Virus record (IMG/VR): IMGVR_UViG_3300034198_006763
Location: 1 to 25,170 of that record
Origin: a virus
DNA length: 25,170 nucleotides
Strand: one strand, 5' to 3'
Part shown: positions 1-6,046 of the stretch, one piece after another
Position numbering within the stretch: the first letter of the stretch is position 1
Layout: every line of letters starts with the position of its first letter
Program-made: the position numbers and the translations under genes
The notes under the pieces: generated by a model
Told to the model about the DNA's origin: nothing
What the model saw: the letters and a program-made list of their open reading frames with translations, nothing else
The model's database searches: none

Positions 1-270
1 GGTTATAATAGAATACCACATACATGTGTAGTTAAAGGTGATGCTAACTATTACTCGATTGCCGCAGCATCGATTCTGGCAAAAGTAGAAAGAGATAATC
101 ACATGGCTGAGCTTGCCAAAAGCTTTCCTTTTTATAAATGGGAATCGAATAAAGGTTATGGCACATCTGATCATAGAGAGGCTTTACTTGAAAATGGGCC
201 TACTGTTCATCATAGAAAGACATTCATATCTAACTATGTAAAGAGAGATAACGGCAATGCGCTTTTCTGA
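1..270 (+). CDS. rnhB: Ribonuclease HII, C-terminal part (5' end outside window)
   Basis: The first 89 codons form an open frame, without a start in the window, that ends in TGA. The protein carries the classic RNase HII block SIAAASILAKVERD, preceded by KGD, then NKGYGTSDH and a GPT..HHRKTF segment near the C-terminus. These are the conserved second half of the type 2 RNase H family, which cuts RNA at RNA-DNA junctions, removing primers or misincorporated ribonucleotides. The N-terminal DEAGRG-type catalytic motif would lie upstream and cannot be checked. A DNA ligase and a base-excision glycosylase follow within 3 kb, which suits a role in DNA repair or Okazaki-fragment maturation. The frame is intact to its stop, so I see no sign of decay. 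Confidence 0.93.
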   Translation, partial: GYNRIPHTCVVKGDANYYSIAAASILAKVERDNHMAELAKSFPFYKWESNKGYGTSDHREALLENGPTVHHRKTFISNYVKRDNGNALF

Positions 271-277
271 AGATCTC

Positions 278-308
278 TTTTAGTTTAGAATAATGTTTCT
301 TAGTTTTA
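278..308 (+). promoter_or_regulatory. Possible Bacteroidota-type promoter before the zinc-ribbon gene
   Basis: TTTT at 278-281 and TAGTTTTA at 301-308 are separated by exactly 19 nt. The Bacteroidota sigma-A consensus is TTTG, 19-21 nt, then TAnnTTTG; each box here differs by one base. The downstream box ends only 4 nt before the ATG at 313, so a transcript would be nearly leaderless. AT-rich DNA gives such matches by chance, so this is weak. Confidence 0.3.
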
Positions 309-312
309 CCCT

Positions 313-882
313 ATGCAATGTAACAAATGTAAATCTGAAATACCTGCAAAGCGCGTAGAACTTGGTTATAAAGTTTGCGTCAAATGCAGTACTGTCGAAT
401 CATATGGCTGCGTAGATATAGTCTATCACAAGACCGGCAATACAGTACAACCCGTAGATAAAAGAACTGCAGAGCTTATCAATAAAGCCTCAAGGCGAAG
501 TGGCTTTGGTGTAATGAGAGGAATGCTAGCAGGACAATCTCAAAAGCAGAAGTTATCAGGGGTCGGTATTTGCAAAGTAGCACCAATTGTTACACCTTCT
601 GATGATGCGTTTGAAGAGGTTGGTTCCAAGGCAATGGACTTGCTGGAAACTTTAGGTTATGATGCTGCAAGTGAATATATTTATGAAAGCATTAGAGGCA
701 GTATTATCAGCATCGCACAATCGCACAGACTATTTAATATCTTAAAGTCTATGCCTGCCTATAATAAACCTGTACAGCAGGTAAAACTAACCCATAACCC
801 ATATAGTAAGTACGAGCCATCGCAGCCTAGACCTCAGGTTTCAGAAGATATTTCATGGGCTTTTAATAACTGGAAAAAGTAA
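313..882 (+). CDS. Zinc-ribbon protein of unknown function
   Basis: This 189-residue protein opens with two CxxC pairs, Cys3/Cys6 (CNKC) and Cys22/Cys25 (CVKC). Four cysteines 16 residues apart make a small zinc ribbon or knuckle, similar in layout to the ends of DksA/TraR-like or other nucleic-acid-binding proteins. A basic stretch follows (about residues 50-80, with ASRRSGFG). The middle (about 95-150) looks helical, and the tail is rich in Pro and Gln and ends in FNNWKK. I do not recognise a catalytic motif. It lies between RNase HII and DNA ligase, so a role in nucleic-acid metabolism is possible, but that is inferred from position only. The ATG at 313 puts the zinc pair at the extreme N-terminus, and no Shine-Dalgarno site precedes it. 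Confidence 0.75.
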   Translation: MQCNKCKSEIPAKRVELGYKVCVKCSTVESYGCVDIVYHKTGNTVQPVDKRTAELINKASRRSGFGVMRGMLAGQSQKQKLSGVGICKVAPIVTPSDDAFEEVGSKAMDLLETLGYDAASEYIYESIRGSIISIAQSHRLFNILKSMPAYNKPVQQVKLTHNPYSKYEPSQPRPQVSEDISWAFNNWKK

Positions 883-896
883 AAGCTGCAAATAAC

Positions 897-927
897 TTTC
901 ATTGTAGAGATATTCTAGTTATATTTA
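897..927 (+). promoter_or_regulatory. Possible Bacteroidota-type promoter in the 883-946 gap
   Basis: TTTC at 897-900, a 19-nt spacer, and TATATTTA at 920-927 match the TTTG-N19-TAnnTTTG consensus with one mismatch in each box. This is the same quality and spacing as the candidate at 278-308. The box ends 19 nt before the ATG at 947. The gap is one of the longest in the left half of the window, which helps the case, but AT-richness makes chance matches likely. Confidence 0.33.
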
Positions 928-946
928 CACCATAATCAATAACAAT

Positions 947-1246
947 ATGGCACACGAAAAATTTACACAATCTGAACTTGAGCAAAAAGCTTTCGAAATC
1001 ATGGACCGCTTTGATTTTGACTCCGTGTTAAAACACATGCAGGAAACGAATTGGACATGGTATAAAGGAAACGGCAAGATGGAAGTACCTGATATGGATG
1101 ATTTGCGATTTACTGCAAGAGATCTTTTAACAAAGGCGATCTGGAGTGAAGACAAAGTAATGAACGTCGGAACAGGCGGATTCTGTGCTTATAAACTACC
1201 ATGGGGATTAGAACTAACATTTCAAATAGAACATACACATGCATAA
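947..1246 (+). CDS. Conserved small phage protein, function unknown
   Basis: This 99-residue protein contains a helical N-terminus, then HMQETNWTWYKGNGKMEVPD, a segment of the type ARDLLTKAIW, and a C-terminal TGGFCAYKLPWGLELTFQIE. I recognise the overall pattern (TNW.W, then AR.LL, then TGGF with alternating hydrophobic residues and a final E) from small uncharacterised proteins in many tailed phages, but know no function for it. It ends in TAA and overlaps the ligase gene by 8 nt, so the two are probably translated as a coupled pair. No membrane segment or metal site is visible. Its position suggests membership in the replication and repair transcription unit, which is inference. Confidence 0.72.
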   Translation: MAHEKFTQSELEQKAFEIMDRFDFDSVLKHMQETNWTWYKGNGKMEVPDMDDLRFTARDLLTKAIWSEDKVMNVGTGGFCAYKLPWGLELTFQIEHTHA

Positions 1247-2576
1247 TATGAATAAAGCACTAGAAACGTTACAGCAGATTGCTGCTTGTACTGGAAAAGG
1301 CTCACAAGAGCAAATGCAATCTATACTTAAGGCAAACTTAACCCCTGAATTGGAGTTCTTGCTTGAAGTTGCATACAATCCATTTATCGTAACCAAGCTT
1401 AATAAGCTAGATATGGATATGAACAATCCTGTCACATTTGGCACATCTGATAATTTCGATGCAGTAAAAAATCTGGTAGATAAATTAAGAAAAGCCAAGG
1501 CCGCAAATAAAGAATTGCGTGAAGAGGCAATCTGGGTAATTAGTAGCTTTAACCCTGAGCTTCAGCAAACGCTCTACGATGTGCTTACTAAAAACTTGAA
1601 CATCGGTATTCAGGCCAAGTCTATCAACAAAGCAGTAGGTCGTCAATTGATACCTAACCCTAGCTTGATGCTTTCTGAAGACGATGTAGAATTGATTGAT
1701 AACTGGGACACTATCTACTGTGAGCATAAATATGACGGAGTTCGTATTATAGCTCTCTATAAAGATGGCGACTTCCAGTATTTCACTAGAAACTTCAATC
1801 AAGTACCTACTGAACATATGAAATATGTGAATGTAGATCTACATTCTATAGTTGCAGCCAATCCTAAATTTGACTTTGAAGGCTGGTTCTTTGATGGTGA
1901 GTTAACTGACCATGATCGCAAATCTGTATCTGGTAAATTGAATAGAATGCTTAAAGGTAAAGTCGATGGCGAAATTTCAAAGGACTTTATGTTTAACATT
2001 TTTGACATTGAACATCAGGATGTTTTAACTGCGGGAAAAGGTATTACAAAATATCTAGACCGTAGAAACATGTTGGACCTACTTTGGTCAGGTATCAATG
2101 AGGCTAAACATATTTGCTTATCAGAACGTTGGACTTTCAGTAGCGTAAACGAGATGATGGATCGCTATAATGAAATTGTTAAAGAAGGCGGTGAAGGAGT
2201 TATCTGTAAAACAAACGCAGTATATGAGTGTAAACGTAGCCGCAGTTGGATAAAACTTAAAGAAGTAAATGACTGTGATCTTGTTGTTACAGGTTGGATC
2301 CCAGGTGAAGGTCGACGTACAGGTTACATTGGCAGCCTTTGTTTATCTGACTCTACTGGTACTTTGAGAGTTGATGTTGGATCAGGCTTTACTGATGCTG
2401 ATCTTAAGATGGTTAACGAGTTGATAAATAATAATGAGCTGATTGGCAAAATTGTAGCTATTCAATATAACCTGAGCATTACAGATAAGCATGGTAACCA
2501 TAGTTTATTCTTACCTCGTTTCATTGAAGTTAGAAATGACAAGTCTGAAGCCGACAACATAAATAATATGCGATAA
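1239..2576 (+). CDS. ATP-dependent DNA ligase
   Basis: This 445-residue protein has all the nucleotidyltransferase motifs of ATP-dependent DNA ligases. Motif I is EHKYDGVRI, with the adenylated lysine at about K164. Motif III is EGWFFDGEL (about 214-222). Motif IIIa is FNIFDIE. Motif IV is EGGEGVICK (about 316-324). Motif V is SWIKLKEV with K339 and K341. An OB-fold domain follows, containing GWIPGEGRRTGYIGSLCL. A helical N-terminal region of about 140 residues resembles the DNA-binding part of T4 gp30-type ligases. Length and order match phage ligases, which seal nicks after replication and repair. The ATG at 1239 overlaps the previous gene by 8 nt; a second ATG at 1248 is an alternative start. 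The stop TAA shares its last base with the next ATG. Confidence 0.95.
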   Translation: MHNMNKALETLQQIAACTGKGSQEQMQSILKANLTPELEFLLEVAYNPFIVTKLNKLDMDMNNPVTFGTSDNFDAVKNLVDKLRKAKAANKELREEAIWVISSFNPELQQTLYDVLTKNLNIGIQAKSINKAVGRQLIPNPSLMLSEDDVELIDNWDTIYCEHKYDGVRIIALYKDGDFQYFTRNFNQVPTEHMKYVNVDLHSIVAANPKFDFEGWFFDGELTDHDRKSVSGKLNRMLKGKVDGEISKDFMFNIFDIEHQDVLTAGKGITKYLDRRNMLDLLWSGINEAKHICLSERWTFSSVNEMMDRYNEIVKEGGEGVICKTNAVYECKRSRSWIKLKEVNDCDLVVTGWIPGEGRRTGYIGSLCLSDSTGTLRVDVGSGFTDADLKMVNELINNNELIGKIVAIQYNLSITDKHGNHSLFLPRFIEVRNDKSEADNINNMR

Positions 2577-2776
2577 TGTTTAACCCGGAAAAAGTAGTAG
2601 CTATCATAAACCATGTAACTGAAAAGCTAAAAGCACAGGAAAGTTATAGGTTAGGTGCAGACCTTTTATTATCAGAGTTAACTGAGATTAAAAAGCACTT
2701 TGAAGTTAAATTAGACGAACCTTTCGGTGATTTCAAAGATACTTATATTTTCACTAAAAAGAAAACAGATGCCTGA
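2576..2776 (+). CDS. Small protein of unknown function (66 aa)
   Basis: This short, mostly helical and charged protein has no cysteine and no membrane segment. Its reality is supported by context: its ATG shares one base with the ligase stop (TAATG), its frame is open throughout, and its TGA lies 8 nt inside the start of the glycosylase gene. That places it in a translationally coupled chain of ligase, small protein, glycosylase. I recognise no family. A small partner of the ligase or glycosylase is conceivable but nothing in the sequence shows it. Confidence 0.6.
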   Translation: MFNPEKVVAIINHVTEKLKAQESYRLGADLLLSELTEIKKHFEVKLDEPFGDFKDTYIFTKKKTDA

Positions 2777-3584
2777 ATTAGCAGAAGTTAAAATCATGGC
2801 CGAGTATATTAACTCGGTTTCAGAAGGTCAGATATACACTAACATTAGAAAGTCTGAAGAGACAAAGGTTAAAACAGAAATGGAAGATCCGTTTGCTGGA
2901 ATGCCATTTACCGTTAAGGCCGAAAGCAGAGGTAAAGAATTGATGGTTACCTTAATATCAATGGGAGGTGATGAGCGCTACATTAAGTTTGCAATGGGTA
3001 TGAGTGGTAATTGGTATCTTGCCAGCCCCGGCGAACTAGTTAAACATGCACATCTTAAATTTTATAGAGAAGATGGGTATGCTCTTATGATGGTTGATGT
3101 ACGTCGATTTGCTAAATGGGACTGGACTGAAGACTGGAGTAACAAGAGGGGCCCATGTCCATTGACTCAATATGAGGCATTTGTGAAAAACATTCAGGCT
3201 TCAATGAGTAAAAAGATATTTGAAAAGCCGATCTATGAAATACTCATGGATCAAAAGTACTTTAACGGTATCGGCAATTATTTAAGAGCTGAAATACTCC
3301 ATAGATACGATGTTAACCCATTTTTACCGGCTAAACAGGTTATAACTTATGATCTGCTTGAGCTTTGCCATGATGTCTGTCAGGAAGCCTATCTAGTAGG
3401 AGGTGGCGAACTTAAAGATTGGGATAATCCATTTAAGCGAGGCTATGGTAGAGGCAGAATAAATGAAAAGATGGGTAAGCTTGCTGATACTTCTTTCAGA
3501 GACTGGTTACAATGTTATGGTAAAATGGAAAGCCTTGAAGATAGTAAAGGTCGTAGATTTTGGTTTGATAAAAAATGGTTATGA
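2769..3584 (+). CDS. Fpg/Nei-family DNA glycosylase with a NEIL1-like zincless finger
   Basis: The gene starts at the ATG at 2769, not at the longer in-frame ATG at 2727, because the catalytic N-terminus must be Pro2-Glu3 and the protein then begins MPELAEVK. The 271-residue product excises damaged bases and cleaves the abasic site by beta/delta elimination. Lys56 in SRGKEL matches the conserved catalytic lysine of the family. The H2TH region is clear: DQKYFNGIGNYLRAEIL. The C-terminus lacks the four-cysteine zinc finger of bacterial Fpg and Nei. Instead it has DWLQCYGKMESLEDSKGRRF followed by WFD, closely resembling the 'zincless finger' of human NEIL1 and mimivirus Nei1, including the Arg before the aromatic pair. 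It overlaps the upstream gene by 8 nt and the downstream gene by 4 nt. Confidence 0.93.
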   Translation: MPELAEVKIMAEYINSVSEGQIYTNIRKSEETKVKTEMEDPFAGMPFTVKAESRGKELMVTLISMGGDERYIKFAMGMSGNWYLASPGELVKHAHLKFYREDGYALMMVDVRRFAKWDWTEDWSNKRGPCPLTQYEAFVKNIQASMSKKIFEKPIYEILMDQKYFNGIGNYLRAEILHRYDVNPFLPAKQVITYDLLELCHDVCQEAYLVGGGELKDWDNPFKRGYGRGRINEKMGKLADTSFRDWLQCYGKMESLEDSKGRRFWFDKKWL

Positions 3585-3925
3585 ATAGAGCAATACTAAT
3601 TTCAGCAATTTTATTTACGATTGGGCAAATCTTAATTTGGTTCCAGTCAAATGGGCAATTTATCAATGAGTGGTTTAAGAATAATACACTGTTGATTTCT
3701 TTTTTCGGGGTTCCAATTTCATATCTCTTTATACACGCAACGCGTTTAAGTTATGAGGGGTTTGAAGGAGCAACATGGCCAGGTAGAATGTTAGGCTTTG
3801 CCACAGGTGTTTTAGTCTTTACATGTCTTGCTTATTATTTCATGGGAGAAAACGTTAATTTAAAGACAGGCTTGTCACTAATCCTTTCATTCGGCATCAT
3901 TTGTATACAGGTATTCATGAAATGA
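3581..3925 (+). CDS. Small four-helix membrane protein, function unknown
   Basis: The 114-residue product has four hydrophobic segments, at about residues 4-21, 37-56, 68-88 and 95-113. Short polar links separate them, and a conserved-looking SYEGFEGATWPGRMLGF lies before the third. I chose the ATG at 3581 because it forms a 4-nt ATGA overlap with the glycosylase stop; an upstream ATG at 3575 would add two residues. The compact four-helix layout superficially resembles small multidrug-resistance-type proteins, but I see no conserved membrane glutamate of that family and do not assign it. It probably sits in the host inner membrane after infection. A holin role is possible for a phage membrane protein, but it lies far from any lysis gene seen here. 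Confidence 0.72.
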   Translation: MNRAILISAILFTIGQILIWFQSNGQFINEWFKNNTLLISFFGVPISYLFIHATRLSYEGFEGATWPGRMLGFATGVLVFTCLAYYFMGENVNLKTGLSLILSFGIICIQVFMK

Positions 3926-3935
3926 TATATACACT

Positions 3936-4163
3936 GTGAACAATATACCTACATTTGAAAAGTTTATTTATGAGAAGTCATATAAAGAACTGGGTTCAAA
4001 TGAACAGGATATGGTTACTGGTATTGCAGATATTCTAAATCAGGTTAAAGATAAAGATAATAGAAAATCTATAGCCGACGATCAGATTAAGCAATTCAAG
4101 AAAGAGAACATTGTATTTGACTATTCAGAATTTATGGATATGGTCATGAATAAAAACAAGTGA
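3936..4163 (+). CDS. Small protein with capsid-targeting-like N-terminus (GTG start)
   Basis: This 75-residue charged, helical protein is read from GTG at 3936, 10 nt after the previous stop. The N-terminus, MNNIPTFEKFIYE then KS, resembles the T4 capsid-targeting sequence (MKTYQEFIAE). That sequence directs internal head proteins and Alt into the prohead and is removed by the gp21 protease after I/L-x-E. Here I-Y-E at residues 11-13 would be the cleavage point. The next two genes carry the same kind of leader, which makes coincidence less likely. The mature part would be about 62 residues, rich in Lys, Asp and Glu, like a small internal head protein that binds or accompanies DNA. I know of no direct homologue; the packaging role is inference from the leader. 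Confidence 0.66.
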   Translation: MNNIPTFEKFIYEKSYKELGSNEQDMVTGIADILNQVKDKDNRKSIADDQIKQFKKENIVFDYSEFMDMVMNKNK

Positions 4164-4164
4164 C

Positions 4165-4410
4165 ATGAAAAAGTTTACTAATCTATTTGAGGCTAAAGCC
4201 AAGTATGATAAGAAAGACGTTGAAGACTTTCTTAAAAAGCACGATGAGATTGATGTCATCACTAATATAGGACAGAGGCTTTTTATACCAGGATATATGC
4301 ATACTAATGGTAAAGTAGAAGGTGCTGACGAGAGAGGAGTGTATGCACTGTTAATGGATGGCACTAAATTATATGTGCCTTATACTGAAATTAAAAAGCT
4401 TGAGTTTTAA
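4165..4410 (+). CDS. Small protein with capsid-targeting-like N-terminus
   Basis: This 81-residue protein begins MKKFTNLFEAKAKYDKKD. The leader has the basic-aromatic pattern of a T4-type capsid-targeting sequence and an L-F-E at residues 7-9, where a gp21-like prohead protease could cut. The rest is a helix-rich, charged segment (about 12-32) followed by a beta-rich part (about 33-81) with NIGQRLFIPGYMHTNGK and KLYVPYTEIKKLEF. This looks like a small SH3-like or single-sheet domain. The gene begins 1 nt after the previous stop, and its TAA shares a base with the ATG of the ATP-grasp gene, so the three leader-bearing genes are translationally linked. The function is unknown; I infer a minor internal head or injected protein. 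Confidence 0.66.
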   Translation: MKKFTNLFEAKAKYDKKDVEDFLKKHDEIDVITNIGQRLFIPGYMHTNGKVEGADERGVYALLMDGTKLYVPYTEIKKLEF

Positions 4411-5504
4411 TGAAACTTTTTTCATTTACACAATTTGTTAATGAGCAGATGAACTATCAGCGTGAAGCACCTGACAGTAAATTTGATATGCGTATTAGTA
4501 AAAAAGTAAATTGCTTTTCAGGTGAACATTGGTTTGGTGTAGATCGAGCCACGGGTATAGATGAGATTTATGATATAACGAAGAGAGATCTTTTCAATGT
4601 TATTACTCAACTTGAGTTTACTGGAAACACAAAGAAATTTGATTCTAATCTTCCAGCATTGGGTTATGTAGCAACATATACACAGTCTGTATTAGACGCA
4701 GGTTATAACCCAGAGTTAATGTACAATATGCCAGCAGACTCCCTTAAATTAAGAAAGGTTAATTTCTATAAGCAGCTAAACGAATTAGGTAGCGAGTATG
4801 TTTCCAAGACTGTTTTCAAAATAGAAGATACGCAAACTCTTAAATTTCCGGTTATTGCAAAAGCTGAAGCCTCATGGCAATCAAAGGGTGTTGAGAAATT
4901 TGACACAGTAGAAGATCTTAAAGCAAGTAAAGAAAGCTTTGATCTTTACCAGGAAGCATTTAACATAGATAAGGAATATAGGGCGATCATCTTTAATGGT
5001 AAAAAAGATAAGACTCCTAAGCTTCTTACGATGTCATTACGTACACCAGCAAATGAAAAAGCTAAGTCATTAAGAATTTCAGAAGGTGCTTCACATGACG
5101 AACTTGCAAGTAAAGATAATTCTAAATTTACATGGACAACAATTGATATTTTTGATAAAGAATGCGGTATCGATATGGGTGAAATTTCAGAAATGGTTGC
5201 CGATGTATTAAAGGTTAGCCCAGATATGAATATGTTTGCAATCGACGTTGCAATTGACAAGGACGGTAAGTACTGGTTAATAGAAGCTAACACTCAGCCT
5301 GGCCAAAACGGCATCACGTCACATCTAATATATCTGAATATGGTTAAAGACTTCTATGGTCTTAAGATTACTGGTGAAGATATTGATAAAATGAAGACAT
5401 CTATGTACGCTGCAATAAACGCTACACGTGCTTATATTTTAGGTTATACTATTCCAGATAATCTATATTCCGACCCACAGTGCTGGTATGGAATAGAACT
5501 TTAA
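4410..5504 (+). CDS. ATP-grasp ligase with capsid-targeting-like N-terminus
   Basis: This 364-residue protein shows the ATP-grasp fold. A lysine strand at about 146-161 reads FPVIAKAEASWQSKGV. A nucleotide-binding strand contains YQEAFNIDKEYRAIIFNG. The metal-binding end is FAIDVAIDKDGKYWLIEANT followed by QPG (about 276-298), with Asp279, Glu292 and Asn294 as likely Mg2+ ligands. ATP-grasp enzymes join a carboxylate to an amine or thiol through an acyl-phosphate. The nearest style is RimK or glutathione-synthetase-like, but the substrate cannot be read from sequence. The N-terminus MKLFSFTQFVNEQ resembles the leaders of the two preceding genes and the T4 capsid-targeting sequence, with V-N-E as a possible cut site at residue 12. 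If so, the enzyme would be packaged and injected, like T4 Alt. The enzyme class is fairly secure; packaging is inference. Confidence 0.82.
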   Translation: MKLFSFTQFVNEQMNYQREAPDSKFDMRISKKVNCFSGEHWFGVDRATGIDEIYDITKRDLFNVITQLEFTGNTKKFDSNLPALGYVATYTQSVLDAGYNPELMYNMPADSLKLRKVNFYKQLNELGSEYVSKTVFKIEDTQTLKFPVIAKAEASWQSKGVEKFDTVEDLKASKESFDLYQEAFNIDKEYRAIIFNGKKDKTPKLLTMSLRTPANEKAKSLRISEGASHDELASKDNSKFTWTTIDIFDKECGIDMGEISEMVADVLKVSPDMNMFAIDVAIDKDGKYWLIEANTQPGQNGITSHLIYLNMVKDFYGLKITGEDIDKMKTSMYAAINATRAYILGYTIPDNLYSDPQCWYGIEL

Positions 5505-5526
5505 TCTCTTTTCACATATAACTATT

Positions 5527-6018
5527 ATGCCACGTATTGATATACATAAAGTCTACATGAATATAGCCGAGGAGATTGGTCAATTGTCCTATGCTGAACG
5601 TAAAAAGGTAGGTTGTATTCTAGTTAAAGATGGGACTATAATAAGCCATGGCTATAATGGTACACCCTATGGATTTGATAATGTATGTGAAACTTATAAA
5701 GAAAGGTTTTATGATAGCCCAGACGGTGCAGAATGTTTAATCGATCAAGGTTATGAATTGATGGAAGGCGGAATAGCCAGAAAGCTTGTAACTAAAGACG
5801 AGGTATTACATGCTGAATCAAATGCTATAAGCAAAGTAGCAAAATCTTCAAACAGTTCAGAAGACGCTGATCTGTATGTTACACTATCACCATGTTTCCA
5901 GTGTTCAAAGCTTATAATACAGGCTGGTATCAAGCGAGTTTTTTATCGCGAAGCTTATAGACTATCTGACGGGTTAGAATTACTAGAGAAAGCTGGCATA
6001 CAGTGCATGCAGTGCTAA
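5527..6018 (+). CDS. dCMP deaminase
   Basis: This 163-residue zinc enzyme of the cytidine/deoxycytidylate deaminase family converts dCMP to dUMP and feeds dTMP synthesis. Zinc ligands are His95 in VLHAESNA and Cys123/Cys126 in PCFQC, with Glu97 as the proton shuttle. The N-terminal RKKVGCILVKDGTIISHGYN and GTPYGFDN blocks are typical of the ComEB / T4 Cd type. A region of about 25 residues before the HAE motif probably forms the extra loop seen in T4-like dCMP deaminases. The length is slightly below the T4 enzyme. The gene is separated by 22 nt from the ATP-grasp gene and has no Shine-Dalgarno site. It is the last recognisable metabolic gene before the structural genes. Confidence 0.94.
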   Translation: MPRIDIHKVYMNIAEEIGQLSYAERKKVGCILVKDGTIISHGYNGTPYGFDNVCETYKERFYDSPDGAECLIDQGYELMEGGIARKLVTKDEVLHAESNAISKVAKSSNSSEDADLYVTLSPCFQCSKLIIQAGIKRVFYREAYRLSDGLELLEKAGIQCMQC

Positions 6019-6034
6019 ATATATACTAAAAATA
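6018..6034 (+). promoter_or_regulatory. 17-bp repeated upstream motif, copy 1
   Basis: AATATATACTAAAAATA lies in the gap after the dCMP deaminase gene, ending 12 nt before the GTG at 6047. Near-identical copies stand 11 nt before the starts at 10923 and 18580. Fifteen of 17 positions are invariant among the three. It is most likely a phage late promoter element (a TATA-like -10 region) that marks the start of the virion genes, or a translation signal. Which of these it is cannot be decided from sequence. Confidence 0.6.
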
Positions 6035-6046
6035 GCGCACATATAA

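Noticed and set aside
2727-2768. Longer N-terminus for the Fpg/Nei glycosylase starting at 2727
   Set aside because: The family needs Pro at position 2 as the catalytic amine. Only the ATG at 2769 gives MPEL; the extra 14 residues would bury it and overlap the previous gene by 50 nt.
3581-3925. Small multidrug-resistance transporter or holin
   Set aside because: It has four hydrophobic helices and about the right length, but no conserved membrane glutamate in the first helix and no lysis genes nearby; left as unknown.
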